A stretch of 64,000 nt of DNA from Numida meleagris (lineage: Eukaryota > Chordata > Aves > Galliformes > Numididae). The DNA lies in the NCBI RefSeq assembly GCF_002078875.1, contig NC_034412.1, forward strand, positions 9,834,041 to 9,898,040, in the 5' to 3' direction. Made by a program: the position numbers and the translations under genes. Shown here piece after piece: positions 48,901-63,019 of the stretch (its first letter is position 1; each line of letters opens with the position of its first letter). The notes beneath the pieces were generated by a model that had not been told where the DNA came from, searched no databases, and was given only the letters and a program-made list of their open reading frames with translations.

Positions 48901-49894
48901 GGAAGGGTTGTGTGAGCACAAGGCATGCTGGGCTGCTTTAACTTAAACCTAAAGAAACTGGAAAAACAGCTGAGAACTGGAAGGGTGTTTGAAGGATATG
49001 GCTGGAGTTGGGGAGTACAAAATTACTGCCGTGCTGGCTCTTCTGTGCCTGAGGCTCGTCCTTACATTAGCAGTTCTCCAGGAGACACCTGCATTCTGCT
49101 CGCAGACCTGGGCTGCTGGCACCTCCATCGAGGTGTCATTTTGTTCTGTGTTCATCTATGTCCTTGGTTTTATCCAGGACTGAGCATTGTCACTTGAAGG
49201 CAGAGGGAGAGCAAGCTCTCAGTTCTCTAGAAAGCTGAGCCCGGGACGTAGATATTTTCATGTTGTCTTTCTTTCTTCTCACCCATGTGGAATGCTTCTC
49301 CCCCTGGATCTTGTTGGCTTCGGTCACCGAATCCCTCTTTTTATATGGTTTTTCCACCTATTATGGTGACCCCGTTGCTGCTTTTGTACCCTGTCAAGCA
49401 CGTAGCAAGAGAAGTGGTTGGTACAAATAACAACTTAAGTCCAAAGGCAGAGCTGGGAAGTGGCTGGGGTGCTAGATCTGTTGCACGTACCCACAGAAGC
49501 TGAGCACCACATCATGCTGCCCCTTTTGTCATGATGATGCTGACAGCACCTCTGCCAAAATGCACACAAAAGGCATTGCACAGAGGCCTCCTGCAGCAGC
49601 ACAGACATTCCCAATTCTAACACAAAGCCTGTCCACTGGGCTGTAATGTAGTGTAGCATGTATTACAGCGTGCTGTTAAGAAAACCGTAGTTGCCAAATG
49701 TTTCTGTTTTTATATAAAGCTGTTCCAGCAAGGCTGTTATCTGATTTTTCTCTGGTACTGAGAAGAGTGGTTGAATCAGACGAGAGACCTTGTGGGTGGA
49801 ATACATTATGTCCAAAAATCAATCACAAGGTGAGGTAGGAATAGAACTGAGTTTATTTACAGTCCGTTGACTTTTATAGTTAGCATCATTTATT

Positions 49895-49923
49895 AGAGAA
49901 GATGAAGAAGACGAAGAAGAAAA
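49895..49923. repeat. GAA-rich purine tract
   Basis: AGAGAAGATGAAGAAGACGAAGAAGAAAA is an imperfect GAA/GAY triplet run on the + strand. It is too short and irregular to class as an expanded microsatellite. Confidence 0.7.
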
Positions 49924-52900
49924 TTAAGCAGAGGGCAGGGAAATGTTTCTTTGTGATATTTTTGTGCTTGGCAATGAAAAGAGATGTGTGTACGAGCTGA
50001 CAATTTATCTTCTGCCCTGAAGAGAAATGACTTGTTCTCAAATGGGCATGAAATGAAATAGTGCAGAACACGATAGGAACTTTTCTGAGTAAATGGGTCA
50101 ATTTCCTGTCATTCTCTCGATAATTGTATGTAGAGCACACTACGCTCCAAACACTGGCAAATGTGATTTTTTTTTTCCTCCTGTTATTTTACTCTTCTTG
50201 TAAATGGGTGGAAAACATATTCCAGTGCTGGCGCTATTATAATCAGCTTTTGCCGGTGGCTAATAGCAGTCCATTTTCGGTGAATGCTTATTACCTCCAA
50301 GCAGTCCAAGACACTACATAATAACCCAGTGCTGTGTAGATTGGTACCGCTAGGAACAAGATGTAGTTATAGGGGCTCTATTGCAAATGCCCCATCGCAG
50401 CAGGAAATTCACTCATCCCTCTATCTTCTCTTTCCTAATTGCAAAATGAGCCCTAGTTCTGTGGCTGGGGAAGGAACCTTGTTTGCCTTCTGAAGCTTTT
50501 CTGATACGGTTGGGGGCTTTCTACCTTGCTATCTGCTGGCAGATTCCTGCAGTTTCCTTTGCTGACAGGAGACCTAGCTGCTACGGAGGGGACACAGATT
50601 CAAGTCAGATTCACGGAGGACTGAGATGATTTTACTTTGACTGTCATTAATTAAAAATAACGAAAGTGCTGTAGCAGGTGATCAGTGGGTGATGATTAGG
50701 GCCCCTTTGGCAAATTGGGCAAATCACATTAGTACAGATTAATACAGTGACGGAGCCTTATGAGTGCTGTTGAACCTTGATCTGAGGAAGTCTGTAGGAA
50801 AAGAGGGAGAATGTTTTACAGCGTTGACCCTCAGGGCCAGGATTCTAGCTGTGGGAATGGCTGGATAAATCCCAAACATTTGATTTCAATAACTTTTTCC
50901 TCCCTCCTAACTCCAAGCTAAACAAAATCTTGACTTATCTAGCCTATCTCATCGTGCATAGCATTATGCTCCCAATTGGAGGTTGTAGGAAGGATAAACA
51001 CAGTCCCAGTCTGATGAGAACTGCAGATACCTGAGCTGTGTCTGCATCACTTGATGGGGCGACGCAGCCAGTGTTGATGAACGTGAGGGCTAAAACCTCT
51101 CACTCCTCTCCAGTCACTTAGGGATACATGCTCAGAATTGCAAAATAAATGGATTTCAACTAAAGCTGGCCAGAAATGGCTGTTTTCCTCCCCCTCCCCC
51201 CCAAAAAAAGAAAGGAAATAAAAGAAAGTCACATGTTTTGAAGGATGGAATCTTAAAAGCTTGGAAAGAAATCCCCAAAAACAGGTGTTGTGGTGTTGTT
51301 TTCTTTCTCCGTGCTACTGAAAAGATGCTTCGCAGAAGCGTGGCAGAATCAAGGCATTTCCCATGGAAATTTCCATTTGGGATGGGAAGTTTGGGATGTC
51401 TCTGAAGCTGTAATCAAAATACTTTCACCAGCCCTAACTGCAGCCCCCCAGTGTCAGTGTCAACGTTGTTCTGTAGTAAGGAGCAGGTTTCACTCTGATA
51501 CAAGTTGAATCACTAAAAAAATAAAAAAATATTTTTTTTTTTTCTTGCTTGCTTGTTTGCTTTTCCTGAAAAGGTTATTAGTTATAAGGCTTATAAACTA
51601 CCAGATAAATTCAAACTCCTCCCTTCCCCCTCCATGGTGTAGAAATATGAAAATTTCTAGTAGGTGTCTGTAAGATCAGACAGGTCTATTTGTCTTTTGT
51701 ATATATTCTTGATGCAAATGAACTGGAAATAAGGATACCCACAGGACAGCTCTTCAATAACTTCTGCCTGCTGTCAGGAGAAGAAACCCAGTCCGTGAAT
51801 CAGCAGTTGGGAAGCATGTGTATGGCCGCTTTGCAGAGTTGGCACTGCTCAACTTTTGTGTAAGGCTTCTGACTCCGTGCAAGTCATGAGGAGCTGGAAG
51901 TAAATGATCTCTGACCTCCGTCACCAGGGAGCAGAGAGAAGTGTGCGCTGTTTGTTCCACCTGTCTTTGGAAGTGTACAGCCCTGAAGGACTGATTCAGA
52001 AATCAGTTATGCTCTGTAAGTCTGGAGTAACTCAGCTGAGGGGGATAGGATCAGCCCACTGTAAAAGCCGCTGGGGGAATTGAGTCAGATTTCGGCTATG
52101 CTGCTACTTTGACCAGTGAATAAGATCTAGTGACTCTTACTTGGAGCAAAATACAAAAAGATCAAGGGATGAATTAGTCATTTTCCCCATGTTACATAAC
52201 AATATTTGAGCAAACATTCTTCTCCCTGAACATTTAAATGCATTGCTTGAATAATCGCTGAAGACAATGTGGTAATAATATGTTCCTTATGTGTTGGAGG
52301 CAGAGCATTTATTCTGGTTTTACTTTTATAAATGTATTAAGCAACTTAGTTTTTGTTGATGTTTACATGCAGGGAGTTGAAGAGGGTTTTGTCTTTTACT
52401 GTTGTTATTTCTTTAAGGGAGCACATTTTTTGTCTGTGATGGAGAGACGACTGGGTTTCTATTAAATGGGTCTGATGCCAGTGATGGAATTCATCCCAGA
52501 TAACTTCATCTGGCTGGATGATGCACACTTGGTCTAACACGCTCAACTCTTAGGACTGAGGGTGGAGACTTTCGGGTCTGGTACTTAAACCAGACCTACC
52601 TACAACCTTCTTGCATTCACCCCAGTGTTGGGGTCACCTTTGCTTGGTGTACTTAAGGCAAGCCCCATCTGAGTACCTAGAAAGTAGGCTTTCTTCCACC
52701 TATAGCTCCTGAGTGGCAGAGTTGTTTAGTCATGCTCTAATTCACCCTCGTTCAGGGCTGACACCACCAAAAGGCAGCTCTGACCACTTTCTTTGAAGAC
52801 GCAGCCAGGAAAAGAAAGTGGAGGTGTGGTATGCCCAGAACGTTTTCTGAGATATGTGTGGTTAGGAAATTCTCCCTAGAGGTGGCTGACCTGGCCTCTG

Positions 52901-53672
52901 AAACCTCTTCAACTGGAGGGTAAAACCACCCCCAAGAATGCCTTTTCTTTGAGATGAGGGGGACTGTAGCTTCTGGGGAGAGGTCTTAGTGCAGCTCTGG
53001 CTGTAGCCAGCATGCACAAAGTATACCCCAAGGTGGGAAGGCTCCTTGGGAAGACATGGGTCAGCAGCATGCCTGGCTCTTGTCCCCACCACAGGCTCGC
53101 AGCCTGCTCCAGCTCTCTGCCTGCAGAAGCACAGGGCTAACACTGCAAAAGGGGTGGACGTGGGTCTGGCACCAGATAGGCACAGCGGTGCTGGAGAGGT
53201 GCAGGCTGCAGTGCTACCTGTGGGGGAAAGTGGGGTTGGAAAAGAACGGTGAGTATGCTTTGAGGAGCTGGTCAGAAGGGATTCTTATTGTCAGACTTGA
53301 AGTTAACTGGGTTCAAAAAACTTGGATTAGAAAAATGTCTGTATTAGCTCCAGACAGAGATGAGCCCTGGAATCATGGAAACTTTCTGTTTCACTGCTGG
53401 CTTTGGGAGGAAGTTTTGGCTTTCTAAGTTACAACATGACTGATACCTTCTATTTGTATTTTTGAGAATCGTTTTGCTGTTGTTGTTATACTCCCATGAC
53501 TCAAATCCATTTGAATTTTTCCCTTTGAACCATGTGTTTGTGTGCCCTGGCTAGCCTAGCATTGCATTTGATATTCTGGCATTGGACAGTGGAGAGGATA
53601 GAGAAGTGTTTTTCCACTGCTACCACAGTGCTCTTCAGCATTGCAAAGCATAACTCTTAGCATAACTCATTG

Positions 53673-53822
53673 TAGAATCATAGACTCATTTGAGTTGGAA
53701 GGGACCATTAAGGGTCATCTGGTCCAATTCCTCTGCAATGAACAGGGACATGTACAGCTCCATCAGGTGCTCAGAGCCCTGTCCAGCCTGACCTTGGGGG
53801 TCTCCAAAGATGGGGCACCCAT
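53673..53822 (-). mobile_element. CR1 LINE 3' fragment, minus strand
   Basis: TAGAATCATAGACTCATTTGAGTTGGAAGGG is followed by GTCATCTGGTCCAATTCC, AATGAACAGGGACATGTACAGC, CTCAGAGCCCTGTCCAGCCTGACC and GGTCTCCAAAGATGGGGCA. It is the same CR1 type as the 37.6-kb copy but shorter (about 150 bp), ending where the match to GGGGCATCCACC is lost. Confidence 0.94.
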
Positions 53823-56576
53823 TGTGCTCAGTTGTGTTCTGTCACTTCCCAGGAGGACCAAACACAGGCACTTGAGCCACTGAGACCAGCATTGCTGAAT
53901 GGAAGAATTACAGGAAGTACAAGAGGCAAGCTTACACTGACATCTCTTTCTGGCCTGAAAAAGAGGACACTCCTCCACACCAGAGTTTTGCATTTCTTCT
54001 GTGGTTAGGTAGGGCCTGTCCTTTAATAATAAAATAGAGTGGGGAGGTCTTCTTCACCTACCCACAGACTCTTCCCATAATTATTTTGTTTAGAGCGCTG
54101 ACCTGAACAGAGGATGTTTAGAGCAGACTTTATTCAAAGAGCTGGAAGACAGCTCCCAGTCTTCCCCTGGTGCTGCAGGATGCAGATGGCTGATGGAGGC
54201 ATCTATTGTTTTCTCCTAAGCAAGTACTTCTGCTATGCATAGGTAAATATTTGCTGGGCCAGAGAGAGATAGGCAGAAGAATTGATGCTATGGCTGTAAG
54301 ATTAAGCTGTTTGCCTGAGAGAGGATGCCAACACTGCAGCAGCTCCAGCTCTGCAAATAAGGCACACAATGGCATGCTCCATTTATGACTTGCCACCAGC
54401 CCCAAGTCCTTAGCCAGCATTGAACCATCAGTGTGTAAATGGTTGTGTGAGTGCCTGTTGATGAGACCAAGGTCTTCACTGAAAGCCTCAGGGACTTCAT
54501 TGAAAGCCTGCATGTTTTCCGTCCCCTGCCATCTGTACCAGCTCCCCAGGGTATTTGAGCTGAGTCTGCAGCTCAGTCTTTTTGTGCTACTTTTGCAGCT
54601 GGACAGGCCTTGGGGGGCTCTCCAGGGAGTCTACCCCATGTAGGGAGCATCTTCACCACTGGGAAGCTGCTGCAGTGCTGGTACCCATTGGCAACCCAGC
54701 CAACCCATCTCCTGATGCCCAGGAAAGGACTGGAGTCTACCTTGCTTTCTGAGAATTGTTGCCTGCAGGGCTAAAAGGGGTAAAAAACTATTTTTGGTTG
54801 CTAGTTTCAGCTGACCTGACTCTAATGTGCTTGTGTAAGTGGGTAGCATTTTCATATCCTTGCTGTTTGCTTCAACATGTCAAACAGCTGATATTTTTGC
54901 AAGGCTTCCCTAGCTCCTCCCTCCCTCCTCTTTTTTTCTGTCTCTATAAAATAATGCTGCTATAATCCATTTTGACTCAGCAGGATCCCTTTCACGCTGG
55001 CTAATCCCCATATATAGGCATCAGTTCAAGGAGGTGCACCAAAACGCTGCAATATTTTCCCTAACATTTTGTTTAACCAGGATGACATTATTCAGACGAA
55101 TTAATTCCTCCAAGACGTAAACTTGTTCTGACTGAGTGCTGCAGCAGCTTCCCTGAGAGCAACAAACCATGATCTGACATCTTAACAGCTCTCCACATGG
55201 TCGGGGGATCTTGCATAAAAGATCTTCAGCTGTGCATATGTGCAAGGTGCAGCTGCCCTTTCTGTAAATAGATTTCTTTTCCAGACAGCATTGGGTGAAA
55301 AATGTCTTTTTTTTAATAAGTGTACAGGATCTAAGGCACAAGCTGTTTTGGAAAATATACTGGCATATGAAAACAGAGGGCGGAGGCTGCCCTGCTCTCT
55401 GAAATCCTTGCCAAAGACTTGAAAAATAGGGGGTCCAGCTCTGTCATTCTTAGCTAGCACGTTCCTATGTGGGATTCACAGAGCCCAGTTGCACATGCAG
55501 CCAATATGTGCCACCTCTATGTGCCAAATAACGGCCCCTGTGGGAAGGGGGGAAGGAAAATGTAATGTAACCAGCCATTCATAATGCTGTCAGAAGGAAT
55601 TCCTTGTGTTTCATGGGCAGAATTGGAGCAGAGGACCCACCACGGGTAAATGTTGCTGCTTTTACCCCATGCAGGATGGATGCGTGGGGGGTGAGCTGCC
55701 TCACTGTGAGCACCAGCTCTTTGGAAGGCATGGCCAGTCTCCTGGAGCTGCATTCAATTCAGATTTTCTCTCCATATTGACAGAATATGTCTTCGTGGTG
55801 CTCAAGTCATCTCGTGTACTCTGTATTGTCTGTGCTCTGGGGAGCAGCTGGGAAATGCCTCCGCCTAGTCCTGAGCATTATTGTGTCCATTTACTTTAGA
55901 GTGCTTAGCTGATGATGGCCGTGATCCTGGGGTGCTGGGAGCTTCTTCTAGCTGGACTTATATTCTACATCTTGTCATCCCCTAGTCTAGTCAGAGAAGC
56001 TTGGGGAATCATTCTCTTCTCTGGAGTAGTATATTACTGACAGAGGGCATCTCTGGACTCTTGGTGCTCTGGTTTTAAGTACCTTGATGTGGTATCATCA
56101 CCATTAACTCAAACTGAGTTACAGTTACAGCAAGTAAGTGTAACATCTGAAAGACACTGAATAATTAAAAGGGCTTATAACACAGCAGCTTACAGAAGTG
56201 CAGTTGCGTATGCTTGAAACTCCCTTATACTTAGATTAATTTCAGTGGTTCCCCTTCCTCTGTATCAGCTGTGACAGATGCTTCCCATCTTTCTCCTTGG
56301 GGATCTTCCTATCTTTTTCTCTCATTATGGTTCTGTTTGAGAAAGGTCTGGCCTTCGGAATGTACTTTCTTTTATATTGGATAATCAGCCTCCAAGTGCT
56401 CTCATCCTTCCAACCCTAGGATCCATCTGCCTGGTGATTTTGAGTCTTTTTGTTGCAGAAGTAAGTCTGACCAGTAGCTCTGAAAATGCTGTCACTTGGG
56501 CATGCCAACATGCAAGTTCACGAGAGTAACTGCGTCATAGTAACAAGTGTGTGTTTTTTGTTTTTCAGAGGCTTTT

Positions 56577-56601
56577 CAGGAGGGAACTCTTTTCCCTCCT
56601 G
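56577..56601. other. Perfect 10-bp inverted repeat (hairpin)
   Basis: CAGGAGGGAA and TTCCCTCCTG are perfectly complementary and separated by CTCTT. The stem has six G-C pairs. The flanking bases do not extend the stem, so this is shorter than a microRNA precursor. No function can be assigned. Confidence 0.8.
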
Positions 56602-59600
56602 TTGAAGCAATTCTTAAATCTTTCTGCAAAATTTCTTATACGCTAACGTTTTTATTTCATGTGAGAAGTAACTACCTCACTTTATACAAACCTTGAAATG
56701 CCATTAGATCATACAGCTTATAAATGGCTTCTGATTATAACTCCCCATGACAGTAGCCAGGCAGCCTGGGATCCCCCAGCCATATTTCTGGGGCCCCAGT
56801 GACTGCTCCTACTAGAGAACCCCTGTGAAAAAACATGACAAACAGATTCCTAGTGCTGTATGGCAGAGCTGATAAGCATTGAGTACGATCAGATTTATCT
56901 GTTATTAACAACAAAGAAGGGGAAAAAAAAAACCTGCTAATTTATTTTAAAAAAAAAAACAAATAGTGGGTTAGTAAGATGTCGGAACAGTGGAATAGAG
57001 AGGCTTAGACTGGTGAACATCCCAGACTCATTTGAGCAAAAGTGGTTTAATACACCCAACTGTGAGGTCATCTATCCATCTAGGAGCTAAGTCATTATCT
57101 CCTAGTACACCAGCTGAATCTACAGTCGGAGACTTACCCTGCAAAGTGCATTCCTTCGGAAGGAGCAGAGCTCTCTGTACAGCCACCTAGGGAAGCATTC
57201 CTGATAGCAACACTTGTAAAAGGCCTGCTTGAAAAAGTTGAAGAGTGGTTTTACATCCAAGTTCAGTACTGGAGAAAGAGAGAGTGGAATTCCCTATCTA
57301 GTCTGCTGTCTGTTCCTTACAAGGATACAGAAAACCAGAGAAAATGAAGAAAGGAGTCAAAGGTGGGAGAAAAAAGTATTTTGAAGTGAATTCAGACAAT
57401 TTAACTTTCCAGATGTGATGTGATGTATAAGGTGAATAAAGAACTGGCTAATAAAGAAACTTGTGGTGGTGGTGAAAGGCAGAACAATGGTGGAAACAGT
57501 AGCCAAACACTCACAGTAGAAATAAGACCAATAGTTTTAACAGTATGACTAGTTACTACTGGTACAATAGACTGATGAGTGATAAGTCTTCATCCTTGAT
57601 ATCTTTATATTTGGCCTGAACGATGTCATGGAAGTTCTGATGTAGTTCAACAGCACTTGCTGAATTTCTGCTGGAGTTGGGGTGATGGTTTTGGTCTGTG
57701 ATAAATGGGAGCTCACATTAGATTTCTGTCAGGAAGCTCAGCTTGCTGATATTAAACCTGTAAAGCAATGAAAGTTCTAAGTGGATCAGTTGCCAGGGTT
57801 TCTGCACAGAAACAATGCTGTGAGAGTGCCAAGGACCTCGCAAACTGTCAATTTGGGCATAGAAGAGGTGATGTCTTGTTTTGATTTCTTTTAGCTGTCT
57901 TCCCGGAAGAGAGCAGAGAAGCCCAGGTGTGGCTGGAAGATGGGAAGCATGCACATTGTATGCTGGCAGGGTCTCTGTGTCCCGTGTGTGGTACTAGCTA
58001 ACACATTCCTCCCGTAAGACCTCTGCCATGGCAGAGCCAGATGTTAGTAAATCCAGCTGATACCACTGAATAACGGTGATTTATGGCCATGGGGGATCTG
58101 TCTGCCTTTGAGGAGCCCGAGAGAGGCGCTTGCAGAGGAGGTGCTTGGAGTGGTCAGCCATCTAGGTCAGAAGAGGTAAAGGCTGATGTTTTCAAAAATA
58201 GGCTTTCTTTCTGGCCATGTTGTGGTTTGTCTTGTCCATGAGAGACTGCTTTGTTTTTGTTTTTCTCCAAGATGCTGAACATACACCGACTCAAGCTGGA
58301 GGCATAAAATGTCTTTAAGAAAAGACGGTTCGCATTAACCACCCTAAAATGTAGAACACCCCATCACTGAGGATGCTTTGTTGTGTGTGACTGTGAGTGA
58401 TTGGTAGTTAAAAGGGAAGTTGTATCCAACGTGAATTACTTCACACATCAAGGCCTTGAAAAGATCAGCTCTACACTCAGCTGTAATCCTACGGATGCCA
58501 GACAAACAGAGGAGTTCAAAGTGCATGGAAGCAGGAGAATTAAATTGGAAAGACGGGTCTTTGGTATTGAGGCAGTATTTTCTCAACAGCACATCTCAAA
58601 GCGATTTCCAAAGCTTGGTAAGAACAAGGATATGTGGGGTCAGATGAACCCTGGAGTGAGTGCCTGGTTTTCAGTCACGCATTCCAGATCTTAGCTCAAA
58701 TATTTTTGCGTTGGGTTTCTTTCAGAAAAGTACAGAGAGAGCCTGGAGCCAGAAATACTGTATAAAACACGCAGGATAATTAGCAACCTCCTGGAAACAT
58801 GTGCAACTTTAATAAAATCTAAACTCCAGTTCCTTCCCACAGGTGGAGTCCAGCAGTACTGTAGGCAGTATGTACAATTAAGCTATTTTTATTCCTCTTC
58901 ATCTAAAATGTGAGTGTTAAAACATATGTAGGGAAAGCAAATGGAAAGCATGAACGTGCCTGCATGCCATGCTCATCTGAGCTCACTGCATTAGCTCTGT
59001 GAAAAGCCTGGATCAGTCCTAAGCAGTGTAGTCAAGCAAAGATTTTGCTAAGAGGAATGTCTTCACCTACAAACTGGGCTTCTTAAAAAACCCTATGACT
59101 ATGCAGCTTGAGAAGATATTGACTTTCCCTGCCAACCACAAAGGGGAATAAATGACTCTGGGAGGGCTCAAGTAATTATACAAAGTGCCTGGATCAACTT
59201 TTCCATGGGGATCCTGTAGCTACTGGTCTGATGGCTTAATAATGTGCTTCTGAAATGGCTGCTTTCCACTGCTGTTTCTCTCTGGGGCCAGATTTCCAGC
59301 AAGACTCCTTAGCTGCCCTTGCAGAGCTGGCAGGAGGATGCTTGCTGGACTCATGTTGCATGTGAGAGAGCCAACATTAAGTTTTCCATAGGAAAGCTTA
59401 CAGGTAGGGCAGAGTTGGGCTAAGCTGCCCTAACAGCAAACCCGGAAAAAGTAGATGGCTCGTAAAGTCCTAGATCACTTCCTAGCTCTCCCTTCACCAC
59501 CACTCCCGGCCCTTTTGTCCTTTTCACTCATCTCTTTGGAAGCTGGTGTGGTAGTGCAGGCAGGGAGGGACCTTCTTGCACAATGAGGTAGTATGGTGCC

Positions 59601-62600
59601 AACAACAAAATGTTTATTTCATCAGGAGGACACCAATGCTCATTCGTATTGCTTGTGTTAGCTGGTAACTGGGTTGCTGAGATACATGAGCTACACGTTA
59701 CTACCATCCCAGGTTGCACATGTTCTGTGGATCAGATCCATGGTGAAGAATGGCCTCTTCTTCTATTGTTTCTAGTAGATCCATTAAACCATCAGCAATG
59801 GAAAGATACAGGCTATACCAGTTTTACTTTGCATGAGCTGCTTGGCAAAGGGCAAGGAGATTGGTTTGGGTATTCAGACGTTCTTGCAGGGAAAAAGGCA
59901 ATTTCTGGCCTTCTGAAAGGAAAGTTGGAAGTGACTTGATTTAGGATGGAAATGAGCAATTCAGCAGTTAATAAGAAACAAGTACTGGTGCAGGTGACTG
60001 TGGAAGATCTCAGACCTTTAAAACAATGTATGAAGTACCAGAGCACTTTATTTTTCACTGTTGTGGAAAGAACATCCCCATAACAGAATGGAATAGTTAT
60101 AGAACAGAACGATCCCGGAATAATATTATTTTTCCCCTATATTCCATAGGCACTGTGATTCTAGCACAAAAGTCCTTACACTGAGAAGACGCTATCGACT
60201 GGAGAATGGGCACGTTATATAATATTTATTATACATTCAGTGTGTTTATATAAATGTACATTCCTTATGTAACTGTGTCACTAGGAAAACAGAGAGGCTG
60301 AACGAGTTGGTTTCTTCTGTTGCTGTGTTTTGCTTGTTGATGCTCAAGCACTGTCACAAGACTGGAGTTAGTGTTACTGCTGCCTGTGCCCAAGTGAATC
60401 TCTTCTTTTCAAAAGCTCCATTCACCTTTGGGGTTTACTGTGTTTTCTCAACTGTTGTTTCTTTTTTTAATGTAATACTTGGCTGAAAGCCTTTCGTGGT
60501 GTTGCTTTCACAAACTAAGGAGTAATCTGGTTAGTATCTATTAGGAGCTGACAGTTAGCTGACTGGCACAGTGTTCAGTTGCTGTGCTTTTCAACTTTAA
60601 ATAATACACAGGGCAGCCTCCTCAAGTGATGTAAAAGACCTGGTAAAGAAATGCCAGCTGTCAGCTTGATTTTCGGTCTGCTTTGCTCTGACATAAACCT
60701 TACCGACAGCTCAGACCAGTGTCCTTCATATTCCAAATTAATCCAGAATTTCTTGTGGTGATGAAAGGGAAAGAAATGACTTTAGAGCGAACATCCTTGA
60801 CTAACCCTGCTGACACCAGAGAATTACCACCTACTCAGACGTGTCCATCTGCTCCCGATGGCAAATCACAGAGCCCGTTTTTATTTGCATTCCAACGGTT
60901 TTGTCATCCAAGGTTTGTATCCAAGTCTCCATGTTGTCTGTCCAAAATAAGACAGCTTCTTTTTTTTTTTCCACAAGAAGCCTTAATTTTTTCCAGTTTG
61001 AGAGTAAAAGAACAGTACCAAGAGGATAGATAAACTAGGTTAGCAACTGTGCTGCAAGGAAGCTTCTGCCCAGCACTGCCTCCCCCATATCTTGAACAGA
61101 AGAGTACCCATAGCCTCCCAGTTGCTTTTCACATGTCGTTCCAGAGATGACACAGAGAATCTGCCTTGTAGTGCAGGTATCAGTCTGATGGTTAGAAGGA
61201 ATTATTCATCATCCTTTTTCTCCCAACCCTGTGTCTAGTTGTCTGTCAATGATGGCCACAGCAGTGAGTAATGGCAGAAGTGGGCTGATGTCTACATCTC
61301 TACATCTTTCTCTGGCTGAAGCATTTTGTAGTGGGGAGGATGGAGGGAATAGATGAATAGACATCAGTCTCCAGCTAGAAGCCAGGCAGGCTTTCACTTT
61401 TCTCACATCTCACTGTAGACTCTTGTTGAAAATTCTCTTAAGTGCTCCATCCCGTGTCTGGATTCTACTTATTTAGTTGTCTCTGTTTCCCTTTTTGTAT
61501 CCCTTCCTCCTCTGTTACTCTTATCTCTGCAGGTGGCTTAAACTTGCTTCTCCAGACCAGGAACTGAAGCAAGCATCCAGGTCACCTGAATGAAAAGAAT
61601 TAGGGATGTCATTACATCTAAAAATAATTCCAGTACCTGCTAGGGAATATATTTGACCCTGGACTTACTCAGCAGCTGTATTTATTTCTAATTAGAGTCT
61701 GACTCTAGACAGAAGAATGGGTGTTGCTCCAGGGGATAACACAGTTCAAGCCTCTGAAGAAATCCTGGCCAAAAAAAAAAGAACCTGGTCCCTTCAGTGC
61801 AGAAAGAAATGCAGACACTCAGTTCACAGTCCGAAGAGTTTCTTCTTGTTCTTAACCTTGACAGCGTACAATGAGAGTTGCCAGTGATCCCTGCCCACTG
61901 TTCTTCCAAAGTCTTTAAAATACGCATTTCACTGAGAACAATTTCTTTAGGAATTAAGTAACTACCTTTTCCCTCACCTCGGACCTCAGAGGACCTACTA
62001 AAGTTTCAGCTTTTGCCTTCCAGGCATGAGTAAGTCTCCCATTGCCCTACAGGCTCCAGCATGTTCTCTCTTTGCATCAGGGACTTAAATGCATTTGGCA
62101 GCATTTTAAGAAACACATTAGGGCTTTGGGAGAATCATATTCTCTCTGTTAGACCAGGTAGCAGCAGCATCCAAGTGCACGGAGAGTTCTGTTGGTTCTT
62201 TTTCCAGGCTTTATATTGAACTATGTTATCTATTAAAAGCAGCTATTTTTATGCCGAACTGTTGCCACGACCTGTATTTCACAACTCACATGTATGCACT
62301 GAAAAAAATATCTTGCACTCAAAAAAGGTTTCATTGAAAGTTCTCTGAAAATTTGTGCAAAATCTCATTACCTTTTGGCTTATTTTTGGTTTGGATTGGT
62401 TTTAGGGACTTGTTTTCTTCTTGGTAGTTTTAGGTGGTAGCTTTGCCATTCATAATAGCGATGTTACTTCTGTCAGAGCATCACAGGCTTTCCAATAAAA
62501 GACAAAACCCACTCTGCAGATAACATGAGCAAGAGAGATGGAAAATAATGAAATGAAACAGTCACTGGTGAACTCAAGGACAGAAGCCAGCCATCCTTAG

Positions 62601-62860
62601 TTCCTACTGCTCTTCTCATGCCACTAGAAAACATGACTGCCCTTTATGACTGAGGTGAGAGGAGGAGCATGAGAAGCTTTGCATTCTCTTTGCGTAAGTA
62701 ACTTGGATAGAAGAGGGAGCTGTTAAATGGATATTCAGCTGAAATATGGACTTTTTGGTAGTTTTTACAAGCCCCTTAGACATGCTCTTCTCTATGACTT
62801 GAAATAGGCAGGAGAAAGTGGGTTGTGTGCCTTTCCTTGTAGCTTAAGAAGGTAAGGTTT

Positions 62861-63019
62861 TTAGAATCATAGAAACAGAATCGTAGAATGGCTTAGGTTG
62901 GAAGGGACCTTAGTGATCATCGAGCTCCACACCCATGCTGTGGGCTGTCTGCCCCACACCAGATCAGGCTGCCCAGGGCCCATCCGACCTGGCCTTGAGC
63001 ATCTCCAGGGATGGGGCAG
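62861..63019 (-). mobile_element. CR1 LINE 3' fragment, minus strand
   Basis: TTAGAATCATAGAAACAGAATCGTAGAATGGCTTAGGTTGGAAGGGACC, GATCATCGAGCTCCACACCC, AGATCAGGCTGCCCAGGGCCC and GAGCATCTCCAGGGATGGGG mark a CR1 3' end. It has two to three degenerate AGAATCAT tail units on the left. The internal sequence differs from the 37.6- and 53.7-kb copies, so it probably belongs to another CR1 subfamily. Confidence 0.93.

Noticed and set aside
57000..57500. Stretch with the feel of an old retroelement body
   Set aside because: I could not align it with any CR1, LTR or DNA transposon family I know; there are no terminal repeats, target duplications or tail.
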